The notes beneath the pieces were generated by a model. That model saw only the letters and a program-made list of their open reading frames with translations. It did no database searches and was not told the origin of the DNA. The position numbers and the translations under genes are program-made. 64,000 bases of DNA from Candidatus Kosakonia sp. 282A-S69 (GTDB lineage: Bacteria > Pseudomonadota > Gammaproteobacteria > Enterobacterales > Enterobacteriaceae), in contig NZ_JAROAU010000003.1 of the NCBI RefSeq assembly GCF_029433855.1, positions 2,861,440 to 2,925,439 of the forward strand, read 5' to 3'. Positions 13,260-21,085 of this stretch are shown piece after piece; position 1 is the stretch's first letter, and each line of letters begins with the position of its first letter.

Positions 13260-13928
13260 TCACTCGCCTGGCAGCGAGAAGGGGCCGCCCTGTTCAATGG
13301 CGCGTTTCCAGGTTGGGCGCATTTCGACGCGTTTTTTCCACGCCTGCAGATTGGGCAGATTCTCAATGCCGCCGCGCGACAGCAGCGCGAACACTGGGAA
13401 GCTCATCTGTACATCCGCCATGCTCAGTTCATCGCCGGCGAACCAGGGGCGGTGCGCCAGCTCCCCTTCCATAAAGCGGGCGTGGGTCTCCAGCTGTTTA
13501 TTTAAAAACGCGTTCTCGATCCCTTTACCGATAAGCTTGCCAACGCTGCGCACGCCAAACGGCACCGGCGGTTTACCGAGTTGCCCAACCACCAGCTTCA
13601 TTAATAGCAGTGGCATCAGCGAGCCTTCGGCGTAATGCAGCCAGAAGCGGTAATCGATCTTCTGCTGCGCATCGTGCGGCTTAAAGCGCTGCTCCGTGTC
13701 GTAGGTCTCTTGCAAGTATTCGAGGATCGCCCCCGATTCGGCGAGGATAAAGCCGTTATCTTCCACCACTGGCGATTTCCCCAAGGGATGGATCTTTTTC
13801 AGCTCGTCCGGTGCCAGCATGTTTTTTTGCCGCTGATAACGCACGATATTGTAGGGAACGCCCAGCTCTTCCAGCGCCCAGAGGATGCGCTGTGAGCGCG
13901 ATTGATTCAGATGGTGCACTGTAAGCAT
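13260..13928 (-). CDS. Glutathione S-transferase family protein
   Basis: A 222-residue soluble protein with the two-domain GST layout: a thioredoxin-fold N-terminal domain (MLTVHHLNQSRSQRILWALE, glutathione-binding PVVEDNGFILAESGAILEYL near residues 54-73) and an all-helical C-terminal domain. SRSQRI is the bacterial N-terminal variant with a serine near the glutathione thiol. It would conjugate or reduce electrophiles with glutathione; the substrate is unknown. It sits between ghxP and soxR, same strand as both, a position that suggests but does not prove a link to redox stress. Confidence 0.88.
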   Translation of the reverse strand: MLTVHHLNQSRSQRILWALEELGVPYNIVRYQRQKNMLAPDELKKIHPLGKSPVVEDNGFILAESGAILEYLQETYDTEQRFKPHDAQQKIDYRFWLHYAEGSLMPLLLMKLVVGQLGKPPVPFGVRSVGKLIGKGIENAFLNKQLETHARFMEGELAHRPWFAGDELSMADVQMSFPVFALLSRGGIENLPNLQAWKKRVEMRPTWKRAIEQGGPFSLPGE

Positions 13929-14035
13929 GACTCTCTCCCGCGTTTATATTCTTTTTAACTATAGAAAAGCGCAGGCAAAGCGCCGAAAAATTCATAACAA
14001 AAGCGGTCAAGAAATAAGCATAACTGCGATGCGCG

Positions 14036-14045
14036 TCTATACTTA
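14036..14045 (+). promoter_or_regulatory. Sigma-S-type -10 element of SraL
   Basis: TCTATACTTA fits the extended sigma-S -10 consensus (KCTAYACTTA) and places the transcription start near 14051. Confidence 0.65.
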
Positions 14046-14050
14046 TAGAG

Positions 14051-14188
14051 TCAGCACAAACCGGAACCTTACTCGCTACACAAGGGGTGCTGATGTCGGG
14101 GGAAACCCTCCCGTTTCGATGCGGGATAGAGCGAAAGACAATGACCGGAAAACGACTAAAGCGCCCCAGCGGGCGCTTTAGTTTTTTT
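14051..14188 (+). ncRNA. sraL: Small RNA SraL (RyjA)
   Basis: The stretch between the GST gene and soxR, antisense in orientation to soxR, has a sigma-S-type -10 (14036-14045), a conserved-looking body and a perfect intrinsic terminator ending at 14188. The predicted transcript is about 138 nt, agreeing with the ~140-nt SraL of E. coli and Salmonella at exactly this locus. SraL is a stationary-phase, Hfq-associated small RNA reported to act on the trigger factor and rho mRNAs. Identification rests on location, size, promoter type and remembered sequence; ends are inferred. Confidence 0.75.
14155..14188. terminator. SraL terminator (also soxR side)
   Basis: Perfect 12-bp stem ACTAAAGCGCCC / GGGCGCTTTAGT, 4-base loop, followed by seven T residues on the plus strand. 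It also lies just beyond the soxR stop on the minus strand. Confidence 0.9.
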
Positions 14189-14192
14189 AGGT

Positions 14193-14651
14193 TCACTCAT
14201 CTTCCAGCAACCGTGCGCCCGGCCCCTGTTTGCCCAGCGTGTCGCCGGGGTTGCGTAGCGGGCAGTCGCTGCGCGACAGGCAGCCGCAGCCGATGCAGCC
14301 ATCAAGTTCGTCGCGCAGTGCCACCAGCGTATGAATACGTCTGTCCAGCTCTTCACGCCACTGGGAGGAGAGCGCTTTCCACTCCTTTTTGCTCAGCGCA
14401 TGCCCCTCCGGCAGCACGCCGAAGGCCTCACCGATGGTCGCCAGCGGAATGCCGATACGCTGGGCGATTTTGATAATCGCCACATGGCGTAATACATCGC
14501 GCTGATAGCGCCGCTGGTTACCGGCATTGCGCGAACTTTTTATCAGCCCTTTGCTTTCATAAAAGTGCAGCGTCGAGACGGCAACCCCGCTGCGCTTCGC
14601 CACTTCACCGGGGCTGAGAAGGGCTTTGATTCGCGGCGTTTTCTTTTCCAT
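14193..14651 (-). CDS. soxR: Redox-sensitive transcriptional activator SoxR
   Basis: A 152-residue MerR-family regulator (E. coli SoxR 154). The N-terminal winged helix ([23 protein letters not shown]) is followed by a dimerisation helix and the [2Fe-2S] ligand cluster [12 protein letters not shown] (about residues 119-130), with all four cysteines present. Oxidation of the cluster by redox-cycling agents or nitric oxide activates soxS transcription. It is divergent from soxS across 80 bp that contain a perfect SoxR operator. Confidence 0.98.
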   Translation of the reverse strand: MEKKTPRIKALLSPGEVAKRSGVAVSTLHFYESKGLIKSSRNAGNQRRYQRDVLRHVAIIKIAQRIGIPLATIGEAFGVLPEGHALSKKEWKALSSQWREELDRRIHTLVALRDELDGCIGCGCLSRSDCPLRNPGDTLGKQGPGARLLEDE

Positions 14652-14659
14652 AAAACCTC

Positions 14660-14690
14660 TTTACCTCAAGTTAACTTGAGGAATTATACT
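14660..14690 (+). promoter_or_regulatory. soxS promoter with SoxR operator
   Basis: The 18-bp perfect palindrome CCTCAAGTTAACTTGAGG (14664-14681) lies between -35 TTTACC (14660-14665) and -10 TATACT (14685-14690). The spacer is 19 bp, the overlong spacing that SoxR corrects by distorting the DNA. Confidence 0.95.
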
Positions 14691-14731
14691 CGCCCGCAGA
14701 CAAAACGACGAATCGGGAAAGAGGAAGCTTT

Positions 14732-15055
14732 ATGTCCCATCAGCAGATTATTCAGACCTTAATTGAATGGATTGATGAACATATCGACCAACCAATGAAT
14801 ATTGATGTTGTCGCCAAAAAGTCAGGCTATTCAAAGTGGTATCTACAGAGGATGTTCCGCACAGTGATGCATCAGACGCTTGGGGAGTATATTCGTCAGC
14901 GCCGCTTGCTGCTGGCCGCCGAAGCGCTGCGCACCACCAAGCGACCGATTTTTGATATTGCGATGGATTTGGGGTACGTCTCACAGCAGACTTTTTCGCG
15001 CGTTTTCCGCCGCGAGTTTGATCGTACGCCGAGCGACTATCGCCACCAGGCGTAA
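14732..15055 (+). CDS. soxS: AraC-family superoxide response regulator SoxS
   Basis: A 107-residue single-domain AraC/XylS activator, the same length as E. coli SoxS, with two helix-turn-helix motifs (VVAKKSGYSKWYLQRMFRT and DIAMDLGYVSQQTFSRVFR) and no effector domain. When induced by SoxR it activates the superoxide/antibiotic regulon. Its stop codon ends at 15055, one base from the stop of convergent pdeC, leaving no room for a separate terminator. Confidence 0.98.
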   Translation: MSHQQIIQTLIEWIDEHIDQPMNIDVVAKKSGYSKWYLQRMFRTVMHQTLGEYIRQRRLLLAAEALRTTKRPIFDIAMDLGYVSQQTFSRVFRREFDRTPSDYRHQA

Positions 15056-15056
15056 C

Positions 15057-16628
15057 TCACTTTAGCGAAGGCGGCTGCTGCACCCAGCGTTTAAACTCCT
15101 GTGCTGGCAGCGCCTTCGCAAAGTGCCACCCCTGGCAGAACTGCACGCCGCGCTTAAGCAGCCAGGCGACCTGCTCTGCCGTCTCCACCCCTTCCGCGAT
15201 GATCTTCAGCCGCAGGCTCTGCGCCATATCAATAATATGTTCCGCAATTAAGTGGCTGGTGCTGTTAGTGGAGAGCGTATCGATAAAGGATTTGTCGATT
15301 TTCAGGATGTCGACGTTGAGTGAGTAGAGATTGTGCAGGTTGGAGTAGCCGGTGCCAAAATCATCGATCGCCACTTCGTATCCCGCCTGGCGAAACGCCT
15401 GGATCACCGGCGTGGTTTTTGGCACGTCAATAAAGCCGCGCTCAGTCACTTCGATTTTGATCTGCTCGGCACGCACCGCATAGTCGCGCGCTTTGTTGGC
15501 AATCAGCGAAATTAAGCGCGACGAGTGGAAGTCAGAGGCCGAGAGGTTAATAGAAATATAGAGATTCGGCACTACCGCCAGAAAATCCCCTAAATCATTG
15601 AACACCTCATCAACAACATAATCCGTTACGCGCTCAATCATTCCCTCTTTTTCCGCCAGCGGAATAAACTCCGTCGGGCTCATTACCTGGCCGTTAAAAC
15701 CTGGCCAGCGCAATAGCGCCTCGGCACCAACACAGCTGCCGTTTTTAATATCAATAATAGGCTGGTAATGAAGGCGAAGCTGACGGCGGGTGAGCGCGCG
15801 GTGGAGCCTGCGGCGTGGCGACGTAAATTCCCGCCGTGTTCGCGTGCAGATAAAAAAGATCAGTGCGCTGCAGATCATCCCCAACGGCAGGGTAAAAACC
15901 GCCTGCCGATAGAGCAAGTGGAAATAGTTTTCGCGCGATGTCGAAACAATAATGGCGATAGGCCGCGAGGAGGCATACGCAATCGTATAAAAGCGATCGC
16001 CCTGTAAAAATGAGCTATCCTGGCGGTGGATTAACGCCGCAAAGGTCTTCAGACGTGCGTTCTTGCTGAGCGAGAAAAAGCCGCCGGAGCGCGTGTCATA
16101 AACGCCATATGCTAAACGCGCATCGTCGGATGTCACATCGCTATAGGTGAGCGGGTTAATCACTGCGACATAATTTCCCCGCTGCACATAGACCATTTTA
16201 TAGCCGGCATAAAAGGGGGTATCACGATAGTAATAGATCGCTGTACCGTGCTGCCCTTCATAATCCGCAGGTGAAATAGCATACGATTGCGCAGGCGTCA
16301 CCGCGCTGGAACAGACAAAGTGGTTGCCCTCGGCATAAATAAGGTCAGCGACATACTGACTGCCGTGAACAATATTAAGCATCATGGCGCGATGTTGCGG
16401 GGTACATGGTTTGCCGCGATAGTTCTCCGCCGCGCGGCGCACGCTATCCGCCTGCTGGATAACGAGCTCGGTTTTATTCAGCGCCTGGCGGGCAAATGCG
16501 CGCAGGTGCGTGCGCGTCTCTTTTACGGCGTGGATATGCGCAAACCATAGCGAGATCATTACCGGGATAAGAACCACCAGTATCATTCCGCTAATTATGA
16601 GCATTTTACGAGGCACAGTGAGCTTCAT
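15057..16628 (-). CDS. pdeC: CSS-domain c-di-GMP phosphodiesterase PdeC
   Basis: A 523-residue membrane protein with a first span at residues 10-30, a periplasmic CSS domain (conserved C75 and C106-S-S), a second span around 243-262, and a cytoplasmic EAL domain from about 280. Catalytic features are intact: EALLRW (303-308), the DDFGTGYSN loop and KIDKSFI. It hydrolyses cyclic di-GMP; in E. coli PdeC periplasmic DsbA/DsbB-controlled cysteines regulate activity and proteolysis. The orthologue (YjcC) adjoins soxS in E. coli too. Confidence 0.95.
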   Translation of the reverse strand: MKLTVPRKMLIISGMILVVLIPVMISLWFAHIHAVKETRTHLRAFARQALNKTELVIQQADSVRRAAENYRGKPCTPQHRAMMLNIVHGSQYVADLIYAEGNHFVCSSAVTPAQSYAISPADYEGQHGTAIYYYRDTPFYAGYKMVYVQRGNYVAVINPLTYSDVTSDDARLAYGVYDTRSGGFFSLSKNARLKTFAALIHRQDSSFLQGDRFYTIAYASSRPIAIIVSTSRENYFHLLYRQAVFTLPLGMICSALIFFICTRTRREFTSPRRRLHRALTRRQLRLHYQPIIDIKNGSCVGAEALLRWPGFNGQVMSPTEFIPLAEKEGMIERVTDYVVDEVFNDLGDFLAVVPNLYISINLSASDFHSSRLISLIANKARDYAVRAEQIKIEVTERGFIDVPKTTPVIQAFRQAGYEVAIDDFGTGYSNLHNLYSLNVDILKIDKSFIDTLSTNSTSHLIAEHIIDMAQSLRLKIIAEGVETAEQVAWLLKRGVQFCQGWHFAKALPAQEFKRWVQQPPSLK

Positions 16629-17404
16629 GTCCGCCGAAATCCATGCATTTTATGTGCCTTTTATATTGTTGGGCAGGAGGCTTTTAGAAACAGGTGATTA
16701 CGTTGCATCAAACACTGACCATTAGCAACTGACTTTTCTCTTCTCAATCCTGATATTTAACGATGCTGAGAATATTCCACCGTAAGGCAAACTAAAAGTG
16801 TGCCTCTGGTTTTATATTTAAGAAAGTATTTCACCATGCCCGTGCCAAAGGCGAAACGCCCATGAATAAAACAGCATGCCCTTTGGTTAGAGTCGCGCCT
16901 GCATTGCCTGTTTTTCACTCAACTCTCCGGCTAAAAGCCGGTAAACAATAAACCTGTGCTTAATAGTTAAGTACACAATGTACTTGCGCTTAATAATATA
17001 AGCAGGCTTCATTATCTGGCGAAAAGTAGCGCAATTTACACCTCGCGCTTTTCCATAATCAGAACATCCTCATAACCACGGTTATCACGCTTTTGTCGTT
17101 TTATTGCTGCGCTTATGTAAAATTTATTTTTTATTTCCCGATGAGAATTAGTTAAATAAAAATATTCAAGGGGCGCAATCTCGCCCGGCGAAGATAACGT
17201 GGCAACCCACTTTTTACTGACTTAAAAAACTAAAAAAGCTCTCTTTTTGTACTGGTGAATAAAACAACAAATGTGATAAAGTTCACAAATTCCGTGTATG
17301 CGGAACCCTCCTTTACATTGTTGTGTTAACCCGACGGACAACCGCTTTCGCGCGCTGCGCAGGCCTTTGCTCGCCAGGTGTTTGATTCTCCTGAGGATAG
17401 TAAG
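16629..17404. other. Long intergenic region between pdeC and yjcB
   Basis: 776 AT-rich bases with no coding frame I can support. It holds an inverted repeat AAGTACA-caa-TGTACTT at 16968-16984, a palindrome ATAACC-ac-GGTTAT at 17072-17085, and a perfect CRP-type site at 17272-17287 serving yjcB. The remainder, including the pdeC promoter next to 16629, shows nothing I can name. Confidence 0.6.
17272..17287 (+). promoter_or_regulatory. CRP-type site upstream of yjcB
   Basis: TGTGATAAAGTTCACA matches TGTGA-N6-TCACA at every conserved position. A possible -10 TACATT lies at 17314-17319, compatible with an activator overlapping the -35 region. Confidence 0.7.
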
Positions 17405-17686
17405 ATGGCAACCCTTACCACCAGCGTAGTGTTGTTCCGCTGGCAGTTATTGAGCGCACTTTTGATGTTTATGGCGAGCACGCTGAATATCCGTTTTCGC
17501 CGTTCAGATTACTTCGGTCTTGCGGTAATCAGCAGCGGCATGGGGCTGGCCGCCGCCTGCTGGTTTGCCACCGGCCTGCTTGGCCTGACGGTAATGGATT
17601 TCGCCAGAATCTGGCAACACTTTGCGTCGGTGTGGGAAGAGATGACCCGCAACGCACCGCCAGAGTGGCCAATGGTGATGACCTGA
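17405..17686 (+). CDS. yjcB: Small inner-membrane protein YjcB
   Basis: A 93-residue protein, the same length as E. coli YjcB and clearly similar (LFRWQLLSALLMFMASTLN, FRRSDYFGLAVISSG). Two hydrophobic segments at about residues 9-27 and 36-62 predict an integral membrane protein. The ATG at 17405 follows TGAGGA. Function is unknown; the CRP-like site upstream suggests regulation by carbon status. In E. coli it lies next to ssb, whereas here six other genes intervene. Confidence 0.92.
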   Translation: MATLTTSVVLFRWQLLSALLMFMASTLNIRFRRSDYFGLAVISSGMGLAAACWFATGLLGLTVMDFARIWQHFASVWEEMTRNAPPEWPMVMT

Positions 17687-17887
17687 TCTCCGCCGCCCGG
17701 TGGCGCTCTCACATTAACGCTCCCTCCCCACGTTAATAGCCGCACCGGGCACATCCCCCTGAAACTCACCGTCTGTCATCCTTCCCCTTGCGTGAGCGAA
17801 AAACCGTTGCAGCCTTCTCACGTCGAGTGGGTTAAGGTGGAGCTTATTCCTCAACACACCTCGCCACGCACTGGCTAAGAGCTATCT

Positions 17888-18667
17888 ATGACAGAAGAGT
17901 TTACCCTCGCGCTCTGCGCACTGATTCGCCGCCTTGGCCTTGAGGCCAAACAGCTTCGTGATAAGGGACTGACCGTTGAGCAGAAAGGTCGCCAGGATTT
18001 TGTCTCGCAGGCAGATGTGTATGTCGAAACGCAGCTACGCAAGTGGCTCAAGGAGCAGCGCCCGCAGGATGGGCTGCTTGGTGAAGAGCGCGGCCTGGAG
18101 CCGGGCAGCGAGGGGACCTGGGTTATCGATCCGATTGATGGCACGACTAACTTCATTCTTGGTATGGATTACTGGTGCATCTCCGTCGCCTGGGTATGCG
18201 ATAACCGCATCGAGCTTGGCATTATCTATGCGCCGGATCGCGAAGAGTTCTTCTTTGCCCGCGCAGGTCACGGCGCGTTCCTCAACGATCGCCGTTTAAC
18301 CCTGGCAGAACCCTCGCCGGATGCCATTGTGCTCGGCGTGGGGCGCTCAAGCCGCCGCGCGCCGCGTGAATATACCGATGCGCTGGAAAAATTGCTCGAG
18401 CAGGGTGTGGAACACCGCCGCTTTGGCGCAGGTGCGCTGATGCTGGCCCACGTTGCCGCAGGGCTGGTGCACGGTTATTACGAAGCGCACCTGCACAGCT
18501 GGGACGCGCTGGCCGGGCTGGTGCTGATCAGCGAAGCGGGCGGTCGGCACAACGACTTTCTCGCTGACGATGGCTTAACTAACGGCAATACGGCCTGGGC
18601 CGCCACGCCAGCAGTGTGGCAGCGGCTGCAACCGCTGCTGCTGCCGGCCGGGAAGCCACTCGCTTAA
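17888..18667 (+). CDS. Inositol monophosphatase family protein
   Basis: A 259-residue member of the Mg2+-dependent inositol monophosphatase/CysQ superfamily. The metal-binding residues are intact: GEE at 65-67, the signature DPIDGTTNF at 81-89 and the second signature WDALAGLVLISEAGG near 204-218. It would dephosphorylate a small sugar, inositol or nucleotide phosphate; the substrate is not evident. SuhB is a different, better conserved paralogue elsewhere in enteric genomes. The last four bases overlap the end of the convergent SulP gene. Confidence 0.88.
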   Translation: MTEEFTLALCALIRRLGLEAKQLRDKGLTVEQKGRQDFVSQADVYVETQLRKWLKEQRPQDGLLGEERGLEPGSEGTWVIDPIDGTTNFILGMDYWCISVAWVCDNRIELGIIYAPDREEFFFARAGHGAFLNDRRLTLAEPSPDAIVLGVGRSSRRAPREYTDALEKLLEQGVEHRRFGAGALMLAHVAAGLVHGYYEAHLHSWDALAGLVLISEAGGRHNDFLADDGLTNGNTAWAATPAVWQRLQPLLLPAGKPLA

Positions 18668-20166
18668 CGGGCGGGCCACTGGTTGAGATCGATTCCACGC
18701 TGCGGCGCGTTTTTGGCAAACTCCCGCAGCACCGCTTTCACATCCGGATCGAAATAGTCGACGTTCTCATGCTCAACCACCACCACGCTGCGCTCCGGGA
18801 TCTTCGCCAGTAATGCCTGCAAACGGGGGTTATGCAAAAAGGTCAGGTTCTGCTGAATGCGCAGCACATAGTGATCGCCCCGGCGCGCAAGCTGCAACGC
18901 ATTGCGATGGCAGTGGTAGAGGCTCAGCGCCATCTGCACCGCCAGCCCCAGCGCAATCCCCATCAGCATGCCGAAAGTAATAATCCCCGCGACGGTCGTA
19001 AGAAACGGCACATACTGTTGATACCCGGCGCGAAACTGTTCGATAAAGAGGCGCGGTGTCGCCAGCTTATAGCCGGTGTAGAGCAGCACTGCGGCGAGGC
19101 TCGCCAGCGGGATCACTGACAAAAGCTCACCGAACCAGAGACCACACACCAGCAGTAATACGCCATGCAGCAGCACTGAGAATTTGCTTTGCGCGCCGTT
19201 GCTGACGTTGACGGAGCTGCGCACAATTACCGCAGTGATCGGCATCGCACCCACCAGGCCTGAGAGCAGGTTGCCCGCCCCCTGCGCCACCAGCTCTTTA
19301 TCCGGCGACGGCGGCGGGTTTTGTGGACGCAGCTTCTTCAGCGCCTCCTGGCTGAGCAGCGTTTCAAGGCTGGCCACCAGCGCCAGCGTGATTGCCACGG
19401 TGTAGACCGCCGGGTTTTGCCAGGCGCTCCAGTCCGGCCCTTCCAGCTCGCCCATCAGATCGTTGAGGGAACCAAACTCCGGCAGGGTGATGCGCGGTAA
19501 GGCCGGGAGGAGATGCGGCGCAAAAGAGCGCAATGCAATCACCATCATGCTGCCGAGCAGCACCGCCACCAGCGGACCGGGGAGCCAGCTCAGGCTTTTT
19601 ACCCGCTTTATGGCTGCTGAATCCCATCCCCATAGCAGGATCAGTCCACCAGCCGCGACGAGAAATGAGGTCAGCGAAAAGGTGAAATCGCCGCTAAAGA
19701 GTTGCCCTAATCCGCTCTCTTCCACTTCGCCGAGCGCAACCGGGATCTGCTGCATAATCAATAGCAAACCGATCGCTGCCAGCATCCCTTTGATCACGCT
19801 ACCGGGCACCAGCCCGATAAACCGACCGGCGCGCAGCAGACCCATTGCCAGCTGCAGCACGCCTGCCAGCACCAGCGCGAAGAGAAAAGCGGAGAAGGAG
19901 CCGAGCGACTCCACCGAAGCGACGACAATCGTTACCAGCCCGGCGGCCGGGCCGCTGACGGCAAAACGGGATGGGCTGAGTGCGGTGACCAGTAGCCCAC
20001 CAATGATCCCGGTTAGCAGGCCAACAAAGGGCGGCAGCCCGCTGGCGTGGGCGATGCCCAGGCAGAGCGGCAGCGCCACCAGAAAAACGACTACGCCTGC
20101 CAGGGTATCCTGGCGCAGTGTGGCGACGGGAAGAGAACGGGCCAGCAACGGTTTTAACCTTTTCAC
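18664..20166 (-). CDS. SulP-family inorganic anion transporter
   Basis: A 500-residue SLC26/SulP carrier. The N-terminal core has the expected spans, including LPLCLGIAHASGLPPFVGLL, SGPAAGLVTIVVASVESLG and ITAVIVRSSVNVSNGAQSKF; the C-terminus (about 420-500, ending in FAKNAPQRGIDLNQWPAR) looks like a short STAS-like domain. Family members move sulfate, bicarbonate or dicarboxylates; which applies here is unknown. I chose the GTG at 20166 because AAGGGA lies 8 bases upstream, complementing TCCCTT at 20175-20180; the frame stays open another 23 codons without homology. Confidence 0.88.
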   Translation of the reverse strand: MKRLKPLLARSLPVATLRQDTLAGVVVFLVALPLCLGIAHASGLPPFVGLLTGIIGGLLVTALSPSRFAVSGPAAGLVTIVVASVESLGSFSAFLFALVLAGVLQLAMGLLRAGRFIGLVPGSVIKGMLAAIGLLLIMQQIPVALGEVEESGLGQLFSGDFTFSLTSFLVAAGGLILLWGWDSAAIKRVKSLSWLPGPLVAVLLGSMMVIALRSFAPHLLPALPRITLPEFGSLNDLMGELEGPDWSAWQNPAVYTVAITLALVASLETLLSQEALKKLRPQNPPPSPDKELVAQGAGNLLSGLVGAMPITAVIVRSSVNVSNGAQSKFSVLLHGVLLLVCGLWFGELLSVIPLASLAAVLLYTGYKLATPRLFIEQFRAGYQQYVPFLTTVAGIITFGMLMGIALGLAVQMALSLYHCHRNALQLARRGDHYVLRIQQNLTFLHNPRLQALLAKIPERSVVVVEHENVDYFDPDVKAVLREFAKNAPQRGIDLNQWPAR

Positions 20167-20489
20167 AGTGCGACTCCCTTGTGGACGGTGAACAAAATCT
20201 GGCTGGTTTGATGCGGGAACTTTTACTAGTAGCACTGTCCGGGGAAATATAATCCTAAGGAAAATCTTATTGTGGATTTAAATTAGTAAAAAAAGTCTGA
20301 ATGTAAAATTATGAAAAATAAATTCACCTGAAATATACAGATATCGAGAAAATATTGAGCTTATTGATAACTTGATAAACAGTAGGGTTTAATTTTTGTA
20401 TTAAACCAGAGGATAGTTAAGTTATAACACTGCGTTGTTTTGATATAAGCAATAATTACTCTATTAGAAACATTCCTATTAGCAGGAAG
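20167..20489. other. AT-rich spacer between SulP and HEAT-like genes
   Basis: About 320 bases, strikingly AT-rich, without a coding frame. It contains TAAGGAAAATCTTA (20256-20269), weakly resembling an RcsAB box on the minus strand, and a small hairpin TTCCT...AGGAA (20473-20488) after the HEAT-like gene. I see nothing else. Confidence 0.4.
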
Positions 20490-20975
20490 TTACGTCAACT
20501 CTCGTTTCGCATGGCGGCAAAAGTCATTATCTTTCAGCAACGTTTTTAGTGCTTCTATAGCTGCAGGCTGCTGTTTACTCTGACAAATCAGTGAGAAAGC
20601 AGCATGCTTAAACAGCGTGTAAGCGTCCCCCTGAATAATGCTCAGCGCCAGGGTGATCTCGTTCTCTTTCACACTTAATAAAGCCAGCGAATTAATAGAG
20701 CGCACAATCAGGCTATCATTCTCAACGGCATCATTACGAATGATCTGAATCAGCACCTCTTTAATAAACGCATCGTCATAATCGCCATGATATAAGCCGA
20801 GGATCTTTATCGCTTCAGTGCGGATATCGTCGTCATTATCGTTATCCGTGGCAATCTCAAGCAGCGCTTTGGCTGAACTCTGATCCAGGGTCTGATTAAA
20901 ACCACGCAGGAGATCGAATTTTTCGCTGTCATCCAGCGCAGCAAAGAGTGAGAGATTAAATTGCCCGTGACTCAT
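20490..20975 (-). CDS. HEAT-repeat-like protein of unknown function
   Basis: A 161-residue, acidic, wholly helical-looking protein. Regularly spaced helix pairs such as SAKALLEIATDNDNDDDIRT, EAIKILGLYHGDYDDAFIKE and SLIVRSINSLALLSVKENE suggest three to four degenerate HEAT/ARM repeats, a protein-binding scaffold. There is no signal peptide, membrane span or catalytic motif. It starts 110 bp after the chitinase stop on the same strand and could be its distal cistron. Base composition is more AT-rich than the flanking genes, suggesting acquisition. I do not recognise a named family; an immunity-type or chaperone-like role is possible but only a guess. Confidence 0.7.
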   Translation of the reverse strand: MSHGQFNLSLFAALDDSEKFDLLRGFNQTLDQSSAKALLEIATDNDNDDDIRTEAIKILGLYHGDYDDAFIKEVLIQIIRNDAVENDSLIVRSINSLALLSVKENEITLALSIIQGDAYTLFKHAAFSLICQSKQQPAAIEALKTLLKDNDFCRHAKRELT

Positions 20976-21085
20976 TTCAACGCCTGAATTCGCCCGCGAA
21001 GCATTGAGTTTATCAACATCTGCCGATATTGCTCATCTTGCGCCGGGTTGTGCCTCCGTCCATGGAAGCACGCTTCCAGGCAACT

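Noticed and set aside
20256-20269. RcsAB box upstream of the SulP gene
   Set aside because: Only about 10 of 14 positions match and no family precedent is known to me; kept only as a remark.
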